Position numbers and translations under genes: made by a program | Source: Alphaproteobacteria bacterium UBA6062 | Lineage (GTDB): Bacteria > Pseudomonadota > Alphaproteobacteria > Sneathiellales > Sneathiellaceae | Direction: 5' to 3' | DNA: 17,288 bases | Assembly: GCA_002428885.1 (NCBI GenBank) | Contig: DIYE01000001.1 | Coordinates: forward strand, 341 to 17,628 | The notes under the pieces: generated by a model | Database searches by the model: none | Told to the model about the DNA's origin: nothing | What the model saw: the letters and a program-made list of their open reading frames with translations, nothing else | In this document: positions 13,151 through 17,288 of the stretch, piece by piece | Layout of the letters: the number at the start of each line of letters is the position of its first letter | How positions within the stretch are numbered: position 1 is the first letter of the stretch

Positions 13151-13156
13151 TATAAG
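13151..13156 (+). promoter_or_regulatory. Putative uvrC -10 element
   Basis: TATAAG lies 72 bases before the uvrC ATG, with a weak -35 (CTGGAA, 13128-13133) 17 bases upstream. A perfect TTGACA at 12946-12951 has no acceptable -10 at 16-18 bases. Confidence 0.3.
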
Positions 13157-13228
13157 GGAGTTAGATCAGTTTGTTGAGGATAGCCCTGCAGCAACCCGCC
13201 CAAGTACAACACGTAATCCGGTCGAAAT

Positions 13229-15127
13229 ATGGTAGAATCAATCTCTGACATACACGAATCGCCCTTCCAAAGAGGTGCAGATGTTATCCGGAAATTTCTG
13301 AAGACCCTCCCATCGTCTCCCGGGGTCTACAGAATGATCGACTCTAATGAGCAGATTCTCTATGTGGGCAAAGCCAAGAATCTCAAAAACCGGGTCAGCA
13401 GTTATACTAAAGCCAACGGACAGTCCACCCGTATCCTGCGGATGGTCTCCCTTACTCATGCCATGGAGTTTGTCTCCACTCACACGGAAGTGGAAGCGCT
13501 GCTCCTTGAAGCCAATCTGATCAAGAAGCTTAAACCCAGATACAATATTATCCTCCGGGACGATAAATCTTTTCCCTATATCCTGATTACCGGCGATCAC
13601 GAATGGGCGCAGATCACCAAACACAGAGGCAGTCGCGCAAGGCGAGGTGAGTATTTTGGTCCCTTTGCCTCCGCCGGCGCCGTTAACGAAACCCTGGCCA
13701 CTTTCCAGCGCCTGTTTCCCTTAAGATCCTGCACAGACTCTGATTTTCAGACCCGGACCCGACCTTGCTTACAATATCAGATCAAGCGTTGTTCCGCCCC
13801 GTGCGTCGGACGGATTTCCCATGAAGATTATGATACAGTTGTCGCGGAAGCTCGTGCTTTTCTGTCAGGTAAAAGCCATACGATCCAGCAAAAACTGGCG
13901 GAGAAAATGCAACTCGCCAGTGATGCACTGGATTTCGAGCAAGCCGCCGTCCTCCGTGACCGGTTGAAAGCCATGGCTCATATCCAGTCAAAACAGACGA
14001 TTAATCTCACCAATGTAGATGAAGTCGATGTTATCGCCGCCCATCAGGAGGGGGGGCAAACCTGCGTTCAGATCTTTTTTATCCGGTCCGGCCAGAATCT
14101 CGGTAATCGCGCCCATTACCCGGCCCACAACAAGGATGCGACACCTTCCGATGTGTTAAGCGCTTTTATCGGCCAGTTCTATGACAGCCGCCCCGCCCCC
14201 AAACACATCTGGGTCAGTCATGATTTACCGGAAGGCGAACTGATCGCCGAGGCTCTCTCCATAGCCGCCGATAAAAAAATTGAAATCTCAACGCCGAAGC
14301 GCGGCACAAAGCGGGAAATGCTGGATCACGCGATCTTCAACGCAAAAGGGGCTCTGTCCCGGAAAATGGCGGAAAACGCCTCACAGAAGAAGCATCTGGA
14401 AGGCGTCGCCCGAATTTTTGATATGCAGGAACCTCCGGAGCGGATCGAAGTCTACGATAATAGCCATATTGCCGGAACACACCAGGTCGGTGCCATGGTC
14501 GTCGCAGGCCCGGAAGGTTTTATCAAAAAAGCTTATCGTAAATTCAATATCAAAAATTCGGAACTCGCACCGGGTGATGACTATGGCATGATGCGTGAAG
14601 TTCTGACCCGCCGGTTCACTCGCCTGCAAAAGGAAGATCCGAACCGGATCGGCGAGAGCTCCGGCTCCCGCGAGCAATGGCCTGATCTGGTATTGATCGA
14701 CGGCGGACAAGGTCAATTGAGCGCCGCCCATGATGTTTTCCGCGACCTGGACATCACAGATGTTCTTCTCGTCGGTATCGCAAAAGGACCCGACAGGAAT
14801 GCGGGTAGAGAACGGTTTTTCATTCAAGGAAAGGAGCCGTTTTCCCTTCCTGAAAAAGACCCGACCCTTTATTTCCTGCAGAGGCTTAGGGATGAGGTTC
14901 ATCATTTCGCCATCACCACACATCGGGCCAAGAGATCAAAGGCAATCGGCAAGTCTCCCCTCGATGAAATTCCGGGGATCGGCGGCAAGAGAAAGAAGGC
15001 GCTTCTCAATCGCTTCGGATCCGCTAAAGGCGTTGAAGGAGCTGCCCTCGCCGATCTGGAAGCCGTTGAGGGGATTTCCAAAGCTCTGGCGCGGTCGATC
15101 TTCGATTTTTTCCACGAAGAAAGATAA
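13229..15127 (+). CDS. uvrC: UvrABC excinuclease subunit C
   Basis: The nuclease of nucleotide excision repair; it makes both incisions beside a lesion marked by UvrB. The protein has 632 residues. The N-terminal GIY-YIG domain shows PGVY (31-34), YVG (45-47), Arg55 and catalytic Glu94 for the 3' cut. Four cysteines (168, 180, 188, 192) match the UvrC iron-sulfur cluster pattern. A UVR domain at about 220-253 pairs with that of UvrB. The RNase H-like half has YDNSH (D410) and LIDGGQGQ (D491) for the 5' cut, and VHHFAITTHR. Two helix-hairpin-helix motifs end the protein (about 578-630). The ATG has only a poor ribosome site, but the start agrees with related alphaproteobacterial proteins. Confidence 0.97.
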   Translation: MVESISDIHESPFQRGADVIRKFLKTLPSSPGVYRMIDSNEQILYVGKAKNLKNRVSSYTKANGQSTRILRMVSLTHAMEFVSTHTEVEALLLEANLIKKLKPRYNIILRDDKSFPYILITGDHEWAQITKHRGSRARRGEYFGPFASAGAVNETLATFQRLFPLRSCTDSDFQTRTRPCLQYQIKRCSAPCVGRISHEDYDTVVAEARAFLSGKSHTIQQKLAEKMQLASDALDFEQAAVLRDRLKAMAHIQSKQTINLTNVDEVDVIAAHQEGGQTCVQIFFIRSGQNLGNRAHYPAHNKDATPSDVLSAFIGQFYDSRPAPKHIWVSHDLPEGELIAEALSIAADKKIEISTPKRGTKREMLDHAIFNAKGALSRKMAENASQKKHLEGVARIFDMQEPPERIEVYDNSHIAGTHQVGAMVVAGPEGFIKKAYRKFNIKNSELAPGDDYGMMREVLTRRFTRLQKEDPNRIGESSGSREQWPDLVLIDGGQGQLSAAHDVFRDLDITDVLLVGIAKGPDRNAGRERFFIQGKEPFSLPEKDPTLYFLQRLRDEVHHFAITTHRAKRSKAIGKSPLDEIPGIGGKRKKALLNRFGSAKGVEGAALADLEAVEGISKALARSIFDFFHEER

Positions 15128-15135
15128 ATTGATGC

Positions 15136-15164
15136 CTTTAACTCCCTGTTTTCAGTGCCTATAC
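15136..15164 (+). promoter_or_regulatory. Putative pgsA promoter
   Basis: TATACT (15159-15164) is a good -10 and lies inside the small inverted repeat TCAGT/ACTGA (15151-15166). The -35 TTTAAC (15136-15141) at 17 bases is weak. pgsA may also be read from uvrC. Confidence 0.3.
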
Positions 15165-15224
15165 TGACGCGATCTCTCAGACGCGCTGATGCTAGAGTGT
15201 GTTGTAGCTAACAGGAACACCAGT

Positions 15225-15797
15225 ATGTTGTTCAGTCTTCCAAATATTCTGACGCTGTCGAGAATAGTCGTTATTCCGGCCCTGCTGGCGGCTTTCTATC
15301 TACCGGGAGACGCGTCCAGCTGGGTGCCACTGGGATTGTTCATTGCTGCCGGTATTACAGACTTTTTTGACGGATATCTGGCGCGCCGTAATCGGCAAAC
15401 CTCCAACCTGGGCCGTTTTCTGGATCCGGTAGCCGACAAACTGCTGGTTGCCGCCGTTCTTCTGTTTCTGGTCGGTGTCGATAGGATCCATAGTTGGGCG
15501 CTGATACCCGCCGTCATCATTCTCTGCCGGGAGATCATGGTGTCCGGCCTTCGGGAATTTCTGGCAGAGCTCAGAGTCGGTATGCCTGTTAGTCGGTTAG
15601 CAAAATGGAAAACCGCCTCTCAGATCCTGGCACTCTGCTTTTTACTGGGCGGCCCTGCTGTGCAACAGGATTTTGACGCTCTTCTGATAGGCGAAGTCCT
15701 TCTCTGGATAGCTGGCCTGCTGACAGTCTGGACAGGATATGATTATCTCAATCTGGGCCTTAAACACATGATTGAACAGGATGAAGCGGTTCGATGA
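15225..15797 (+). CDS. pgsA: CDP-diacylglycerol--glycerol-3-phosphate 3-phosphatidyltransferase
   Basis: Makes phosphatidylglycerol phosphate, the committed step to phosphatidylglycerol and cardiolipin, in the inner membrane. I prefer the ATG at 15225, giving 190 residues starting MLFSLPNILTLSRIVVIP. It has an AGGAA ribosome site and matches the family N-terminus, while an in-frame ATG 12 codons earlier adds an unrelated tail. The CDP-alcohol phosphotransferase motif DGx2ARx8Gx3Dx3D is complete (D49-G50, A53-R54, G63, D67, D71), preceded by D46. There are several hydrophobic helices, as expected. The uvrC-pgsA order is common in proteobacteria. The last codons overlap the mobB start (ATGA), which implies coupled translation. 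Confidence 0.94.
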   Translation: MLFSLPNILTLSRIVVIPALLAAFYLPGDASSWVPLGLFIAAGITDFFDGYLARRNRQTSNLGRFLDPVADKLLVAAVLLFLVGVDRIHSWALIPAVIILCREIMVSGLREFLAELRVGMPVSRLAKWKTASQILALCFLLGGPAVQQDFDALLIGEVLLWIAGLLTVWTGYDYLNLGLKHMIEQDEAVR

Positions 15798-16297
15798 AGG
15801 TGATTGGTATTTCGGGTTGGAGCGGAAACGGCAAGACAACATTACTGGAAAGGTTGATCCCTGCCCTTATTGATAGAGGCTATACGGTTTCAACACTGAA
15901 ACACGCCCACCATCATTTTGATATCGACAGACCAGGTAAAGATTCATATCGCCATCGTGAGGCCGGTGCTACAGAGGTTCTGATATCCTCTTCCAACCGT
16001 TGGGCCCTCATGCATGAAAACCGGGATGGTCAGGAGGCGGATATGGAAAGTCTGATCGCCCGGATGGAGCCGGTGGATATCCTGTTGGTGGAAGGCTTCA
16101 AAAAAGAAAGCTTCCCGAAAATTGAAGTCTGGCGAGAAGAAAGTGACGCTCCGCCTCTTCATCTGAAGGATGACACCGTCGTTGCCGTCGCAACAGACAG
16201 TCGGTCGCTGGAAACCGATCTACCGACACTGGACCTCAATAGTGAACAGGAAGTCGCCAACTTTATTGTCAGCCGGTTTATGGAAAAGGCGGCTTGA
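15794..16297 (+). CDS. mobB: Molybdopterin-guanine dinucleotide biosynthesis protein MobB
   Basis: A P-loop GTP-binding protein that supports MobA in forming the molybdopterin guanine dinucleotide cofactor. It has 167 residues, close to the usual MobB size. Walker A GWSGNGKT is at 8-15; YTVSTLKHAHHHFDIDRPG follows, the conserved MobB segment, then DSYRHREAGA, and VDILLVEGFKKESFPKIEV holds the Walker B-like region. It overlaps pgsA by four bases, and one base separates its stop from moeA, so pgsA, mobB and moeA look like one transcription unit. MsrP-type enzymes use the cofactor without the nucleotide, so another molybdenum enzyme probably exists elsewhere in the genome. Confidence 0.94.
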   Translation: MKVIGISGWSGNGKTTLLERLIPALIDRGYTVSTLKHAHHHFDIDRPGKDSYRHREAGATEVLISSSNRWALMHENRDGQEADMESLIARMEPVDILLVEGFKKESFPKIEVWREESDAPPLHLKDDTVVAVATDSRSLETDLPTLDLNSEQEVANFIVSRFMEKAA

Positions 16298-16298
16298 G

Positions 16299-17288
16299 AT
16301 GACCAGGCTTCCCAATGACTGTTTTGGTGATATGGCGGATATGATCTCCGTTCAGGAGGCACGCCTGCAGATCAAACAAAAAGCCGTTATGATTACAGAA
16401 GCCGAAACCGTTCCACTTGCAAAAGCGTCCGGTCGTATTCTGTCGGAAGATATAATTTCATCCGTCAATGTACCGCCTGCCGGCAATTCCGCAGTTGACG
16501 GTTATGCCTTTGCCTGGTCAGAGAGTAAACGTACCGATGGTATCCTGAAATCCGTTGGCAGGAGTGCTGCTGGAGCCCCCTTCACAGAAACCGTCGGCCC
16601 CGGTGAGTGTATCAAGGTTTTCACGGGTGCCCTCCTTCCCGATGGCTTGGATACGGTAGCCATGATCGAGGATGTCAGGGAAGAAGATGGTACGATCCAT
16701 GTGCCGATATCTCTCAAACAGGGAGCTAATTTCCGACGAGCCGGTGAGGATGTCAAAATGGGAGACCTACTCCTGCGAAAGGGTATCCGGCTACGCCCTC
16801 AGGAGCTTGGAAAACTCGCCTCTGTTGGACTTCAGGACATCCCGGTTCAAAAACAACTTAAAGTGGGTCTCTTCTCCACCGGTGACGAATTGGTCAATCC
16901 GGGTGATGAAACCCGTTTTGGCGCCGTCTATGACAGCAATCGCTATATGCTGAAGGCGCTCCTTGAAACTTATGGCTGCGAGATTAAGGATCTGGGGATC
17001 CTTGAAGACAAGCTGATCCCTGTTCGCACTGCGCTGGAGAATGCCTCATCGGAATGCGACCTTGTTATTACGTCCGGCGGCGTTTCCATGGGGGATGAAG
17101 ATCATGTCAAAGCGGCTGTCGAACAAATCGGCTCTCTTCATTTCTGGCGAATTGCCATTAAACCTGGCAGACCGCTAGCCCTGGGTCAGGTCGGGAACAC
17201 GGCCTTTGTCGGCCTGCCGGGCAACCCGGTCGCCGCCCTGGTTTGCGCCATGCAGTTTGTGCGCCCCTTAATCGCCGGACTAACGGGA
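16299..17288 (+). CDS. moeA: Molybdopterin molybdenumtransferase MoeA (3' end beyond window)
   Basis: Inserts molybdate into adenylylated molybdopterin to give active molybdenum cofactor. The frame is open for 330 codons from the ATG at 16299 to the window edge, with no stop, so the C-terminus (roughly 70-80 residues by family length) is missing. The N-terminal part has MISVQEARLQI, then VPPAGNSAVDGYAFA with the conserved DGYA, and IKVFTGALLPDGLDTV. The central MoCF-binding domain shows LFSTGDELV, YDSNRYML, SGGVSMGDEDHVK and GLPGNPVAALV, the family hallmarks. It begins one base after the mobB stop, giving a tight mobB-moeA pair; MsrP in this window would be one client of the pathway. Confidence 0.95.
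   Translation, partial: MTRLPNDCFGDMADMISVQEARLQIKQKAVMITEAETVPLAKASGRILSEDIISSVNVPPAGNSAVDGYAFAWSESKRTDGILKSVGRSAAGAPFTETVGPGECIKVFTGALLPDGLDTVAMIEDVREEDGTIHVPISLKQGANFRRAGEDVKMGDLLLRKGIRLRPQELGKLASVGLQDIPVQKQLKVGLFSTGDELVNPGDETRFGAVYDSNRYMLKALLETYGCEIKDLGILEDKLIPVRTALENASSECDLVITSGGVSMGDEDHVKAAVEQIGSLHFWRIAIKPGRPLALGQVGNTAFVGLPGNPVAALVCAMQFVRPLIAGLTG

Larger units (their letters stand above)
12816..13228. other. AT-rich non-coding gap with DnaA and IHF sites; possible origin or DnaA-controlled region
   Basis: No credible gene lies in these 413 bases, which are clearly more AT-rich than the flanking genes. Seen directly: the perfect DnaA box TTATCCACA (13067-13075), an inverted partner at 13081-13089 (CTATCCACC on the minus strand, two mismatches), TTGTGCACA (12868-12876, one mismatch), an IHF consensus match (12969-12981), an AT-only-like stretch around 12951-12971, GANTC sites at 12856-12860 and 12941-12945 with a third at 13235-13239, and TTAACCTT (13115-13122), close to a CtrA half site. 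These parts together resemble a replication origin. However, both flanking genes run the same way and no dnaA, hemE or parAB is present, so a DnaA-regulated uvrC promoter is an alternative. Confidence 0.35.

Noticed and set aside
14381..14923. 180-codon open frame antisense to uvrC
   Set aside because: It is fully contained in the uvrC RNase H-like half and has no independent support.

Overview
The window looks like chromosomal DNA from an alphaproteobacterium of moderate GC. The evidence is the family-typical sequences: an AatA-type aspartate aminotransferase, UvrB with the N-terminal extension usual in this class, a GcvA-like LysR, a DUF1127 protein, and tandem CCUCCC-type small RNAs. I cannot name the genus. 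No transposase, phage gene, tRNA, rRNA or CRISPR array is visible. Most of the window is housekeeping sequence; the unusual parts are mainly non-coding.

Layout. Positions 1-575 carry three tandem copies of a small-RNA gene. The copies share an identical 17-base core starting CCTCCC, each followed by its own hairpin-plus-T-run terminator; the first copy is cut by the window edge. Positions 634-6255 are a minus-strand block: msrP (Tat-exported molybdenum methionine sulfoxide reductase), an EF-G paralogue interrupted by an in-frame TAG at a Trp position, aatA, and a GcvA-like LysR regulator that starts at TTG. Divergent from LysR is a small DUF1127 gene, then uvrB, whose near-consensus promoter abuts the start codon. 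A minus-strand SRPBCC gene is convergent with uvrB and divergent from a TraB/GumN-family gene.

Positions 10656-12815 hold a Ca2+/Na+ antiporter, a pteridine-reductase-like SDR and folB, close together on the plus strand. A 413-bp AT-rich non-coding gap follows (12816-13228), with a perfect DnaA box, a second box in inverted orientation, an IHF consensus match and GANTC sites. Then come uvrC, pgsA, mobB and moeA, with moeA running off the right edge.

Functional themes. UvrB and UvrC, the DNA-damage recognition and incision proteins, lie within about 6 kb of each other. SDR plus FolB suggests a pterin/folate pair. MobB and MoeA make or modify molybdenum cofactor, which MsrP at the other end of the window uses. 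The items most worth following up are the tandem sRNA cluster, the amber codon in the EF-G paralogue, the DnaA/IHF-rich gap before uvrC, the probable leaderless uvrB, and a TTAG-N5/6-CTAA motif shared by the LysR and EF-G upstream regions.
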